Assembly (NCBI RefSeq): GCF_009363055.1
Contig: NZ_CP045292.1
Coordinates: 1,550,001 to 1,614,000 of the forward strand
DNA: 64,000 bases
Source: Flavobacterium haoranii
GTDB lineage: Bacteria > Bacteroidota > Bacteroidia > Flavobacteriales > Flavobacteriaceae
Direction: 5' to 3'
Shown here: positions 48,406 to 57,209 of the stretch, piece after piece
How the letters are laid out: every line of letters starts with the position of its first letter
How positions within the stretch are numbered: the first letter of the stretch is position 1
Program-made: the position numbers and the translations under genes
Notes under the pieces: generated by a model
What the model was told of the DNA's origin: nothing
The model's input: the letters and a program-made list of their open reading frames with translations, nothing else
Database searches by the model: none

Positions 48406-50322
48406 TTATTTTAAATTGTATGTATAGATTGTTTTATCGTTTGCTTTATAGAATAAATATCCACCTGTTTCATCAACTTCATATTCTGGTTTTTTATCGT
48501 TCAAAATAATTTCTTTTTCTACAACTCCAGAATCTTTATTCACTTTTACTAACCCAACACCATCATTTAATTTTGTTAAAATAAATTGTGAATTTTCTGT
48601 GGCAGCAGTTGCTTTAAAACGTTTTGATAAATAATCGAAAGAAGCTCCTGCAATTCCAGAGAACATGTCGGCAGCACGTTTAGCCTCTTTCCCATAATCG
48701 TTATAAGAATCCAAATCATTCATACTACCAAAACCAGTACGATTTGCTCCTGCAGCAGCACTCATAGAAACCGCCATAGTTGTTGACGCTACCGCCATTA
48801 CACCTCCCATAATCTTGCCGAATGTACTTCTTCCTGGCGATTTATGATATACTTTATAGCTTTCTGAACCATTGAAATCGTACATTGCCATGTTTTGACT
48901 AGAAGAAAGGAAAATTCCGCCATTTCTTATTTGCATTGAACTTGGATCTTCTTTTTCTTCAAAATTACATTGCGCAAAATCAGTAACATTACCAGAGTTT
49001 GCATCAATTGCCATTATTTTACCATCGGCCGCAATCATATAACGATTGTTTTTACTATCGTATGTTGAAGCTACAGATGAAGCTCTTTTATATTTTAATG
49101 GTTTAGACCAAACTTGGTCTCCAGAAGATAAATTCACAATATTCGCATCTTCTCCCGTTATATAGAGTAACCCTTGAGGTGTGTGAGCCATTACCATAAT
49201 GTTTTCGCCTGTTTTTAAAGGCTTTTTAAATAATGGGGTTCCGTTAAAAGCAATTTTATTAATCCCACCTTCATACAAACCAAATAAAATTCCGTCATCC
49301 ATAATGTAGAAATGTTGAACATATCCATTTGTTTTTGGTGCTTTTTCCCATAAATCTTCTCCAGAAGATGCACTTAAAAAAGCAATGTGACTTTGTTCTT
49401 TTGCAGCCATTAGTTTGCCTAAACCTTTCTCTCCAGAAGGCTTAACATTACTCACAACTGCAATTCCTTGTGGTAAAATTTCAAAATTAGAAACAATCCC
49501 TTTTACTTTTCTATCATCTGCCCATAAAGCCGCACCATCTTTATCTCCAATTTTGTGAATTCTTGTATTATTGCCGTTATTTACACTTTCAAAAGCATAA
49601 ATTTCTTTACCTGTTTCGTCGGCAACCATCCAAGTAACATCTTTTATTTTGCTTTTCCATAATTCAGCTCCTGAATTTGACATCGCAATAATACCTTGTG
49701 CTGTAGGAACTAATATCGAGTTTTTTAACAATAATGGTGTTCCAGTAACACTAAAATCTTTAGCCATTCCTACGCGACCAGGTTTGTCTAAGAAAAATGA
49801 AAAATCGTTTTTACCACTATCTAAATCATACACCGCTACTTTAGGAACTTGGCTTTCAAATTTTGCATCACTTTTTTGCAATCCACTTACAACTAATTTA
49901 TTCTGCGGCAACATTACATTGCAAGTATAAATTTGAGTCCATTTTAAATCTTCAGAATTGAATAAAACTTTTCCTTTTACATAATCGAAAACAGCTCTTT
50001 TTGTTTTACCAATTCCCGAAAAACTACCAGTAGCTCCTTGTGAAACCACTATGTAAGGAGTCATTGGAATAAACTCTGTTTCTTCAGGTTTTAATTGACC
50101 AAAATTGTTGAAAGTGAATATAGGTTTAGATTCATTAGGGTTTATACCTGCTAATCCATCGTTTGTAGCTACAACTAAGATACCTCCAACAGTTAACGTC
50201 ATTTCGTTAATTTTTGCTCCTAAATTATAAGTATTTTCAGGAGCCTCAGCTTTTTGTGCATATGTTGTACAAATTGACATCAATATTGAAAAAAGCATTA
50301 ATTTATACCATCTATTTTTCAT
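48406..50322 (-). CDS. Secreted PQQ-type beta-propeller protein
   Basis: A 638-residue protein; start ATG at 50322 (MKNRWYKLMLFSILMSICTTYAQ). The body has PQQ/WD-like repeats (TVGGILVVATNDGLAGI, ILVPTAQGIIAMSNSGAELWKSK, LYITGEDANIVNLSSGDQVWSK, YMIAADGKIMAIDANSGNV). A glycine/alanine-rich hydrophobic stretch (about 500-545, GKIMGGVMAVASTTMAVSMSAAAGA) interrupts it near the C-terminus. Likely a periplasmic or surface scaffold; the ligand is unknown. It precedes the MORN and CHAT genes. Confidence 0.82.
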   Translation of the reverse strand: MKNRWYKLMLFSILMSICTTYAQKAEAPENTYNLGAKINEMTLTVGGILVVATNDGLAGINPNESKPIFTFNNFGQLKPEETEFIPMTPYIVVSQGATGSFSGIGKTKRAVFDYVKGKVLFNSEDLKWTQIYTCNVMLPQNKLVVSGLQKSDAKFESQVPKVAVYDLDSGKNDFSFFLDKPGRVGMAKDFSVTGTPLLLKNSILVPTAQGIIAMSNSGAELWKSKIKDVTWMVADETGKEIYAFESVNNGNNTRIHKIGDKDGAALWADDRKVKGIVSNFEILPQGIAVVSNVKPSGEKGLGKLMAAKEQSHIAFLSASSGEDLWEKAPKTNGYVQHFYIMDDGILFGLYEGGINKIAFNGTPLFKKPLKTGENIMVMAHTPQGLLYITGEDANIVNLSSGDQVWSKPLKYKRASSVASTYDSKNNRYMIAADGKIMAIDANSGNVTDFAQCNFEEKEDPSSMQIRNGGIFLSSSQNMAMYDFNGSESYKVYHKSPGRSTFGKIMGGVMAVASTTMAVSMSAAAGANRTGFGSMNDLDSYNDYGKEAKRAADMFSGIAGASFDYLSKRFKATAATENSQFILTKLNDGVGLVKVNKDSGVVEKEIILNDKKPEYEVDETGGYLFYKANDKTIYTYNLK

Positions 50323-50343
50323 AAAATACAAGTTTATAAATTG

Positions 50344-50451
50344 TTAAAATTGATTTAATAGCATTATGTAATTGTAAATATTCAATAATAAGAGAACTCC
50401 AATAAAAAATATTAGAATAATTTTCCAATTAATTTTATTTATGGAGTTCAT
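50344..50451 (-). CDS. Small single-pass membrane protein (35 residues)
   Basis: An unlisted 36-codon ORF between the YbjN-like and propeller genes. Its ATG comes only 3 nt after the YbjN-like stop codon. It has a short charged N-terminus (MNSINKINWK) and one hydrophobic helix (IILIFFIGVLLLLNIYNYIML). The gap is otherwise empty and the spacing to the upstream gene is that of an operon. I do not recognise a family; it could be a small partner of its neighbours. Short AT-rich ORFs arise by chance, so support is moderate. Confidence 0.55.
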   Translation of the reverse strand: MNSINKINWKIILIFFIGVLLLLNIYNYIMLLNQF

Positions 50452-50454
50452 AAT

Positions 50455-50931
50455 TTATTTGATTAACATTTCAGTATCTTTTGCTAAACTTAAATTCAAA
50501 GCATTTTTGTATAATTTTAATGCTCCTACTAAAGATTTTTGGGTAAAACCTCCTTCAATGAAGAAATAATAATAGTAACCAATATTATTGGCTTTTTCAG
50601 AATATACAATTTTAATAAGCGCTACTTCTCCATTAATCTTATTCATTAATTCTAATACTTTTTCTTTACTAGCGCCGTCAACAATTTGGTAAACACCAGA
50701 AAGAGTAACATATCTTTTACTTGGATCAATATCTACAAATACAGAATAAGAATCTTTTACTTTTATATAAGTATCTGCTACTTGTTCAACTTCAATATAC
50801 GCATTTTCAAAAGTCTCTTTTAAAAATTGAGGCGTTACTTCATTTGCTTGAACCAATCGTTGAGCAGTTGCTTCAGTTGATAGTAAAGCAATTATAAAGA
50901 ATGAGAAAATAATAACTTTTAAAGTTTTCAT
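50455..50931 (-). CDS. YbjN-like secreted protein
   Basis: A 158-residue protein with a signal peptide (to ATAQ). The remainder fits the YbjN/type III chaperone-like fold (YVTLSGVYQIVDGASKEKVLELMNKINGEV, YYYYFFIEGGFTQKSLVGALKLYKNAL). YbjN-like domains are thought to bind helices or act as chaperones, but unlike typical cytoplasmic YbjN this one is exported. Function here unknown. Confidence 0.7.
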   Translation of the reverse strand: MKTLKVIIFSFFIIALLSTEATAQRLVQANEVTPQFLKETFENAYIEVEQVADTYIKVKDSYSVFVDIDPSKRYVTLSGVYQIVDGASKEKVLELMNKINGEVALIKIVYSEKANNIGYYYYFFIEGGFTQKSLVGALKLYKNALNLSLAKDTEMLIK

Positions 50932-50959
50932 AATGTTTAAGTTTATAGGTTTTTATAAT

Positions 50960-50984
50960 TTTAAGGTAATCGGCTTTATTTAAA
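50960..50984 (-). repeat. Degenerate copy of the 24-nt palindrome family (copy 4)
   Basis: TTAAGGTAATCGGCTTTATTT fits the family pattern after one inserted base. It lies just after the DUF6252 stop codon (50989) and before the YbjN-like start (50931), the same kind of position as the other copies. Confidence 0.4.
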
Positions 50985-50988
50985 AATA

Positions 50989-51519
50989 TTAATAAGTGGT
51001 AATATCTACGTTGAAAGAACCTTCTGTAATGTTCTTTATAGAACTGTCATTAGGGTTTTTACAAGTAAATTCAAAAGTTCCAATAGCTTTAGAATCTGTT
51101 AAAGTTGATATTTTTACCTCACCTCGAGCCGAATTGTCATCATAAGGTGCAGTCCAAGTTTGCGTGTCCATAGGACTTGTTGCATTACCTTCAATATAGC
51201 TCACAACATTGTAAACCAAAGCACTTCCTCCTATTTCATAAGTTCCTTCTCCATCAACAGCATTTAAAGTAATTTGAAATCCTTTACCATCCATGTTTGT
51301 TCCTTGAAGGGTCAAAGCAAAAGTGCCAGTACCATTATTAACTTTTGAACCTACTGTTAACATTTCTGTAGATGTTAGCCTTGTTCCATTAACTTTAGCA
51401 GTTATTGTTCCAGATGCAGCATTACCTCCAGAACCGCCATCATCATCTTTTGAACAAGAAATTATTGATACCGATAATGCCAATAATAAAGTAATCCCAA
51501 TGTTTTGAATTTTTTTCAT
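50989..51519 (-). CDS. DUF6252-like lipoprotein
   Basis: A 176-residue lipoprotein (VSIISC, then SKDDDGG). The NGT...FALTLQGTNMDGKGFQITLNAV and GTFEFTCKNPNDSS segments match the flavobacterial DUF6252 type of beta-sandwich lipoprotein. Function unknown. First gene of the minus-strand envelope cluster in transcription order. Confidence 0.8.
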   Translation of the reverse strand: MKKIQNIGITLLLALSVSIISCSKDDDGGSGGNAASGTITAKVNGTRLTSTEMLTVGSKVNNGTGTFALTLQGTNMDGKGFQITLNAVDGEGTYEIGGSALVYNVVSYIEGNATSPMDTQTWTAPYDDNSARGEVKISTLTDSKAIGTFEFTCKNPNDSSIKNITEGSFNVDITTY

Positions 51520-51579
51520 AATTTATAGATTTTGTTAAACTTTTCAGTATCACAAAATTTGTTTAAATTAAATCATGAA

Positions 51580-51603
51580 AAAATAAGGCAATTGCCTTAT
51601 TTT
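51580..51603 (-). terminator. 24-nt palindrome (copy 5), terminator-like
   Basis: Arms AAAATAAGGCA and TGCCTTATTTT with AT between, followed by more T residues on the minus strand. It overlaps the GSCFA gene stop codon (51597) and lies 61 nt before the DUF6252 start. Confidence 0.85.
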
Positions 51604-52568
51604 GATTCAAAAGACAATTGAGGCAATGAAATTTGAAGGTTTTGTATTTTATTTTGAAGATTTTTTAAAAACTTTTGATGCGCTTCAGCATCGGGATTAG
51701 ATGGTCGATGTGCCAAACCTTTTTGGATCTCTTCAACTTGTTTCATTACAGCAATGGTTTCCGAATGGAAATAACTTTGTGAAAACTTTTCCCAGATATA
51801 ATCTACTGCTTGCTGATTAGGATGTAACATATCGGTTTCAAAAAAACGATAATCACGAAGTTCATCCATGACAATTTCGTAGCTCGGAAAATAGCCGAAA
51901 GTCGAAAGTTGAAAGTCGAAAGAATTGTGCAATGCAGAAAACAAATTTCCTTTACTCACATTATTTTCGAAAAAACCATCTTTTGTATGTCGAACAGGCG
52001 AAACTGTAAACACAAATTTCACATGAGGATTTATAGATTGAATAAGTGAAACTATATTTTGTAAGCTTTCTTGTATTTGTTGTGTTGAAAGTAGTTCTTT
52101 TGTAAATTCTTTTTGAGGAACTTTATGGCAATTAGCAATAATGCTACAATTGTCAGACTGAGCTTGTCGAAGTCTATATACCCAACTTGTACCTAATGTT
52201 ATTAAGCAATGGGTTAAGTTGTTTATTTGTTTATTCGTTAAGTCTATTATTTGATTTAAATTATCTAAAAATTCATCTTTATTCAAATTTGATAGTTTTG
52301 AATGCACTTCATAGCTATGCCATAAATCATTGTGAAAGAAAATATCTTTTTCGGTAAAATAATTCTTTTCTACTACTCTTTTAATCAACTTTTCTAAAGA
52401 AACTGCATTAAAAATAATTCCGAAAGGATTTATAGTTGCTTGGAATTTATAATACTGAAATTTTTTACCAATATTCTCTGAAAAACAAGAACCTAATAAC
52501 AAAATTTTTGAATGATAATCAATTGGAAAATCACTTTTTAAAATTGGTATTTCAGTTCTGAAATTCAT
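51597..52568 (-). CDS. GSCFA domain protein with repeat-derived inserts
   Basis: A 323-residue protein. The signature LLLGSCFSENIGKKF is near the N-terminus, with NPFGIIFN, HCLITLGTSWVYR, NCHKVPQKEF and VFTVSPVRHTKDG further on; this is the GSCFA family (SGNH-hydrolase-like, function unverified). Two stretches of its coding sequence are dispersed repeat DNA: ACTGAGCTTGTCGAAGT at 52157-52173 (read as part of RLRQAQSDN) and a GTCGAAAGTTGAAAG tract near 51894-51922 (read as SFDFQLSTFG). Both stay in frame. Confidence 0.88.
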   Translation of the reverse strand: MNFRTEIPILKSDFPIDYHSKILLLGSCFSENIGKKFQYYKFQATINPFGIIFNAVSLEKLIKRVVEKNYFTEKDIFFHNDLWHSYEVHSKLSNLNKDEFLDNLNQIIDLTNKQINNLTHCLITLGTSWVYRLRQAQSDNCSIIANCHKVPQKEFTKELLSTQQIQESLQNIVSLIQSINPHVKFVFTVSPVRHTKDGFFENNVSKGNLFSALHNSFDFQLSTFGYFPSYEIVMDELRDYRFFETDMLHPNQQAVDYIWEKFSQSYFHSETIAVMKQVEEIQKGLAHRPSNPDAEAHQKFLKNLQNKIQNLQISLPQLSFESK

Positions 52569-52622
52569 TTATTTTAGACTTTAGATTTTTAGATTCTAGA
52601 TTTCAAAAATAGTGATAAAAAG

Positions 52623-52652
52623 AAAACCCGATAATTAAAAATTATCGGGTTT
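52623..52652 (-). terminator. Terminator after the YD-repeat-like lipoprotein
   Basis: Arms AAAACCCGATAATT and AATTATCGGGTTT on either side of an AAAA loop, 20 nt downstream of the stop at 52672. Confidence 0.85.
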
Positions 52653-52671
52653 CTTATATTTTTTAAATAAT

Positions 52672-53406
52672 TTATTGATTATAGAAATATTGTGCATTTG
52701 TTACTTCAAAACTAGTTTCTACTGAAGTTGCAGGATAGTCATTACTATTATATGTATAAGTAGTTGATATATTCTCAGAAATATCAGTATAAACTTCTTG
52801 AGTTACATTATGGAAAACTCCAGACCCTTCTTGATTACAAATATTTATTTTATCAAAACCTGTTACATTCTTAAATGGATTATTCATATTGTCATATGTA
52901 TATGTAATTGTTTGTCCATCCGAAAATGAAAATTCGTTTACTTCACCATTTAAAAAAGTAACTGTTGCAGTTTTGTCAAAATTTGTTTGCGAAACAGCAT
53001 CACCATAATAATAATTTATCAACACTGTTCCATTAGAGTTATAAGTATATGTTTCCCTATTTCCCCAATCTGTATCAATATTATCAACAATAATATAAGT
53101 GGTTACTCTTCCACTCGCATCATATTGATAAGTTTCTGTTTGTAGCAAAGTATTAGATTCATAATATTTTACTTGTGTTATTAAATCATTTGTATAAGTA
53201 AATTCGAAACGTCCCTCATCATCAGTCATTCTTATTAATTTGGTTCCTGAATACTCATATTCTGTAGTTAAAGTAGAATTATCTTCAAAAGTTTCTATTA
53301 ACTTAGTTAATAAAACAGGAGTTGAAGCACTTTTTGAAGAATCATCACTAGAACATGATGTCATAAACATTGCCAAACCGGCAGCTAATAGAAGAATTTT
53401 TTTCAT
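52672..53406 (-). CDS. Lipoprotein with YD-repeat-like strands
   Basis: A 244-residue lipoprotein (FMTSC, then SSDDSSKS). Repeated TYTYNSNG/YQYDASGRVT/YTYDNMNNP motifs resemble YD/RHS-type repeats in a short beta structure. Function unknown. It is one of three consecutive small lipoproteins, all with SCSSDD-type lipobox starts. Confidence 0.75.
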   Translation of the reverse strand: MKKILLLAAGLAMFMTSCSSDDSSKSASTPVLLTKLIETFEDNSTLTTEYEYSGTKLIRMTDDEGRFEFTYTNDLITQVKYYESNTLLQTETYQYDASGRVTTYIIVDNIDTDWGNRETYTYNSNGTVLINYYYGDAVSQTNFDKTATVTFLNGEVNEFSFSDGQTITYTYDNMNNPFKNVTGFDKINICNQEGSGVFHNVTQEVYTDISENISTTYTYNSNDYPATSVETSFEVTNAQYFYNQ

Positions 53407-53469
53407 AATTTTAAAAAAGTTATTTTATGCGAATTAAAAGAAAAAAAGTATTTAATAAAAGTACTGTAT

Positions 53470-53868
53470 TTAATTATCTGTATCTAAATAATAAACTTCC
53501 ACAGAATAATTAGTCCCATCAGTAGATTGTTGAACTGTCATGGAATGTTCTTCAACATCAGTAAACTTTAGCCAAACTGTTGGAATAGTTTGTCCTAAAC
53601 CTGTTAAATTTTCTATTTTAAGAATTGAATTCTGCTCTATCCAAGTCCAACTACCTGATCCTGGTATGTTAGTTCCTAACAAATTTACAACTTGCTGATA
53701 TTCTCCATTAGAATTAAAATAAATATTTCCAGCGTAATTGTTGGAATCATACCACCATTTATCTAAAATGGAAATAGAAGAAGGAGTTGAGTTGTTGTCA
53801 TCATCACTAGAACATGATGAAAAAAATAAAACCAAAATGGTTGTAGCTAATAGTAACGTTTTTTTCAT
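53470..53868 (-). CDS. Lipocalin-like lipoprotein
   Basis: A 132-residue lipoprotein (FFSSC, then SSDDDNN). The WWYDSNNYAGNIYFNSNGEYQQV...GSGSWTWIEQNSILKIENLTG pattern is that of the small lipocalin-like (DUF/lipocalin_4-type) flavobacterial lipoproteins. The ligand is unknown. Similar in layout to the next gene. Confidence 0.7.
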   Translation of the reverse strand: MKKTLLLATTILVLFFSSCSSDDDNNSTPSSISILDKWWYDSNNYAGNIYFNSNGEYQQVVNLLGTNIPGSGSWTWIEQNSILKIENLTGLGQTIPTVWLKFTDVEEHSMTVQQSTDGTNYSVEVYYLDTDN

Positions 53869-53877
53869 TTTTATTAA

Positions 53878-54311
53878 TTAATTATACTTTGAAAATGTTG
53901 TACGATAAACGTACGTTCCTTCGCTAGTTTGAATTGTTTGTTTTAGAATTAATTCTGTAGTTGTTAGTTTCTCAACTATATAAATATATTCATATATAGA
54001 AGGATCAAAATTTGTATTTGAAATTGTTAATTGATTTCCCTGTAATTCCCATAATGATGGTTCAACTTCAACCAAATTACAAGAATAATCATATCTATTA
54101 AAAGTAAGACTTCCATTATCAAAAAACTCCTGAAAATCTTTTCTATCATTACAATCATGCTCATAAAACTCAAAACTATTTCCGTTTACTGTTCCTCCAA
54201 TTATTTCCCATTTCCCAAGTAAATTCTGTTTTGTAATTCCTGAATTAGAATCGTCACTTGAACAAGAAATGAAAAAACAAGAAATAAATAATAGAAAAAA
54301 TATTTTTTCAT
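53878..54311 (-). CDS. Lipocalin-like lipoprotein, with frameshift
   Basis: About 144 residues after restoring one base. The ATG at 54311 opens MKKYFFYYLFLV; a T6 run at about 54266-54272 needs a seventh T to continue as FFISCSSDDSNSG and KQNLLGKWEIIGG. The lipobox and the LGKWEIIGG-VNG pattern mark it as a small lipocalin-like lipoprotein, like its neighbour. Without the correction only the C-terminal half is seen as an ORF. Confidence 0.7.
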
Positions 54312-54354
54312 AATTTATAAAAAGTTGTTTTTTTTACAAATTAAAACAAAAAAA

Positions 54355-54373
54355 CGGGAATTTAAAATTCCCG
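54355..54373 (-). terminator. Terminator after alaS
   Basis: Arms CGGGAATTT and AAATTCCCG, followed by a T7 tract on the minus strand, 11 nt after the alaS stop. Confidence 0.9.
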
Positions 54374-54383
54374 TCTCAATTAA

Positions 54384-57058
54384 TTATTTTATAAATTGGA
54401 TTGCTTTTTCTAATGCTTCCTTAATTCCATCAACATTTTTACCTCCAGCAGTCGCAAAAAATGGCTGTCCGCCACCGCCACCTTGGATATATTTTCCAAG
54501 TTCACGAACCACTTGTCCTGCGTTTAGGTTTTTGCTAGCTACTAATTCTTTAGAAACATAACATGTTAACATTGGTTTTCCTTCTTCAGCAGTGGCTAAA
54601 ACTAAGAATAAATTAGTTTCGTTATTACCTAATTCATAAGCCAAATCTTTTGCTCCTTCAGGATTTAAATCTACTTGAGTTGCTAAGAATTTAACTCCGT
54701 TTACTTCTTGTATTTGAGAAGCTAATTCACCTTTAAGGTTTTTCGCTTTTTCTTTTAATAATTGCTCAATTTGTTTTTTCAATTTAGCGTTGTCGTCTTG
54801 TAAAGCAACAACAGCTTTCATTGTATCTTGAGGATTTTTTAATACTTCTTTGATTTCAGCTAATGTGCTTTCCTGATTTTTATAGAAATCTTTCACCGCA
54901 TCACCAGTAATTGCTTCAATACGACGAATTCCGGCCGCTACAGCTCCTTCTGAAATAATTTTGAAATGCCAAATATCAGCGGTGTTTTTCACGTGAATAC
55001 CACCACATAATTCTTTGCTATCGCCAAATTCAATCATACGAACAGTATCGCCATATTTTTCTCCAAACAAAGCCATGGCACCTTGCTCCATTGCTTGTTG
55101 AATTGGAATATTTCTATGTTCTACCAGTTGCAATTGCTCTTCAATTCGAGCATTAACAAAAGCTTCCACTTGACGTAATTCTTCGTCTGTAACTTTAGAG
55201 AAGTGTGAAAAGTCGAAACGCAAATAATTTGGATTTACCAACGAGCCTTTTTGTTCCACATGTGTTCCTAAAATCGTTCTTAAAGCCAAATGCATCAAAT
55301 GCGTAGCCGAGTGATTTTTAGAAGTCGATGTTCTTAAATCGGTATTTACTTTTGCCACAAATCCTGCTTCAACATTCTCAGGAAGTTGTTTTGCGAAATG
55401 TAATATTAAGTTGTTTTCTTTTTAGTGTCGATAATTTCGATGGTTTCATTAGCCGAAACTAAAGTTCCTTTATCACCAACTTGTCCACCACCTTCTGGAT
55501 AGAATGGTGTAGCATCTAAAACGATTTGGTATAAAACCCCATCTTTTTTAGAATCAACTTTACGAATACGTGTGATTTTAACATCATTTTCCGTTTTGTC
55601 ATAACCAACGAAAGTTTGCTTCGCCTGTTCGCTATCGCTCGAGTCAACATTTCCTTGGTTTAAAAAAGTCCAATCATCAGTCGAAACTTCTGAAGCCGCA
55701 CGAGAACGTGCTTTTTGTTTTTGTAATTCGGTTTCGAATTCCGTCTCGTTAAACGAATAGCCTTTTTCTTTTAAAATTAAAGCCGTTAAGTCTTTCGGGA
55801 AACCAAAAGTATCGTACAATTCGAATACTTTTTCTCCCGAAACTTCTTTTCCAGCTGTTTCAGCAACTACTTTATCTAATAATTGTAATCCTTGTTCTAA
55901 AGTTCGTAAGAAAGAAGCTTCTTCTTCACGGATTACATTGGTAACCAATTGTTGTTGCGATTTAATCTCTGGGAAAAATTCTCCCATTTGGTTCGCTAAA
56001 ACTTCTACCAATTTATTGATGAAAGGTTCTTTCGTTCCTAAAAACGTAAATCCGTAACGAATCGCACGACGTAAAATACGACGAATTACATAACCTGCTC
56101 CCGTGTTTGAAGGTAATTGTCCGTCAGCAATTGCAAAAGCTACTGCACGAACGTGATCTACAATTACACGAATCGCAATGTTCGTTTTGTTTTGTTCTTG
56201 AGATTCTTCACTTTCGTTCAGAATGACATTATTAGGTGTATATTTTAATCCAGTAATTTCCTCAACTTTCGCGATAAGCGGTGTGAAAACATCTGTATCG
56301 TAATTTGAAGTTACGTTTTGCATTGCCATACACAAACGCTCAAATCCCATTCCGGTATCTACGTGTTGTGCTGGTAATTTTTCTAACGAGCCATCGGCTT
56401 TACGATTGAATTCCATGAATACGTTGTTCCAAATTTCCACTACTTGCGGATGATCAGCATTTACTAAATCTCTTCCTGAAACAGTTGCACGTTCTGCATC
56501 GGTTCTCAAATCGATATGGATTTCTGAACATGGACCACACGGACCTTGATCTCCCATTTCCCAGAAGTTATCTTTTTTATTTCCTAAGATAATTCGGTCT
56601 TCAGAAACGTATTGTTTCCAAATATCAAATGCTTCTTGGTCAAACGGAACATTCTCAGCTGGATTTCCTTCAAAAACAGAAACATACAAACGGTCTTTGT
56701 CTAACTTTAAAACTTCTGTAAGAAATTCCCAAGCCCAAGCAATAGCTTCTTTTTTGAAATAATCGCCAAAAGACCAGTTTCCTAACATTTCGAACATCGT
56801 GTGATGGTAAGTATCAAAACCTACATCTTCTAAATCGTTGTGTTTTCCTGAAACACGAAGACATTTTTGCGTATCGGCTATTCTTTTACTTTTTGGTGTT
56901 CCGTTACCTAAGAAAAACTCTTTAAATTGAGCCATACCTGAGTTATTGAACATTAATGTAGGATCGTCCTTTAATACAATAGGTGCTGAAGGCACAATTA
57001 AGTGACCCTTACTTTCAAAAAACTGTAAAAACGACTTGCGAATATCTTGTGATTTCAT
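54384..57058 (-). CDS. alaS: Alanine--tRNA ligase, with frameshift
   Basis: About 891 residues after restoring one base. It charges tRNA-Ala and edits mischarged Ser/Gly. Class II core with [54 protein letters not shown] and [12 protein letters not shown]; editing domain with [13 protein letters not shown] and the zinc site ELCGGIHV; C-terminal region with a [15 protein letters not shown] end. The frame breaks at 55420-55424: an A5 run needs a sixth A to give [18 protein letters not shown]. As alaS is essential, this is a sequencing error. Confidence 0.97.
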
Positions 57059-57151
57059 CTATAAACTTTGTTTATTAATTTTCCTAAAAACCTTGTTTTA
57101 TAAAATATTTCCCAATTTCATTAAAAAATAGTTTCAGAATGAAACATTTCT

Positions 57152-57159
57152 TAAATTTG
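57152..57159 (+). promoter_or_regulatory. Promoter -7 element TAAATTTG for the M23 operon
   Basis: Exact TAnnTTTG match in the divergent gap between alaS and the M23 gene, 50 nt before the M23 start. Confidence 0.5.
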
Positions 57160-57209
57160 TTCGTATAAGTATTATAACAAAATTTTTGCAAAAATAGTAA
57201 AATTAGAAC

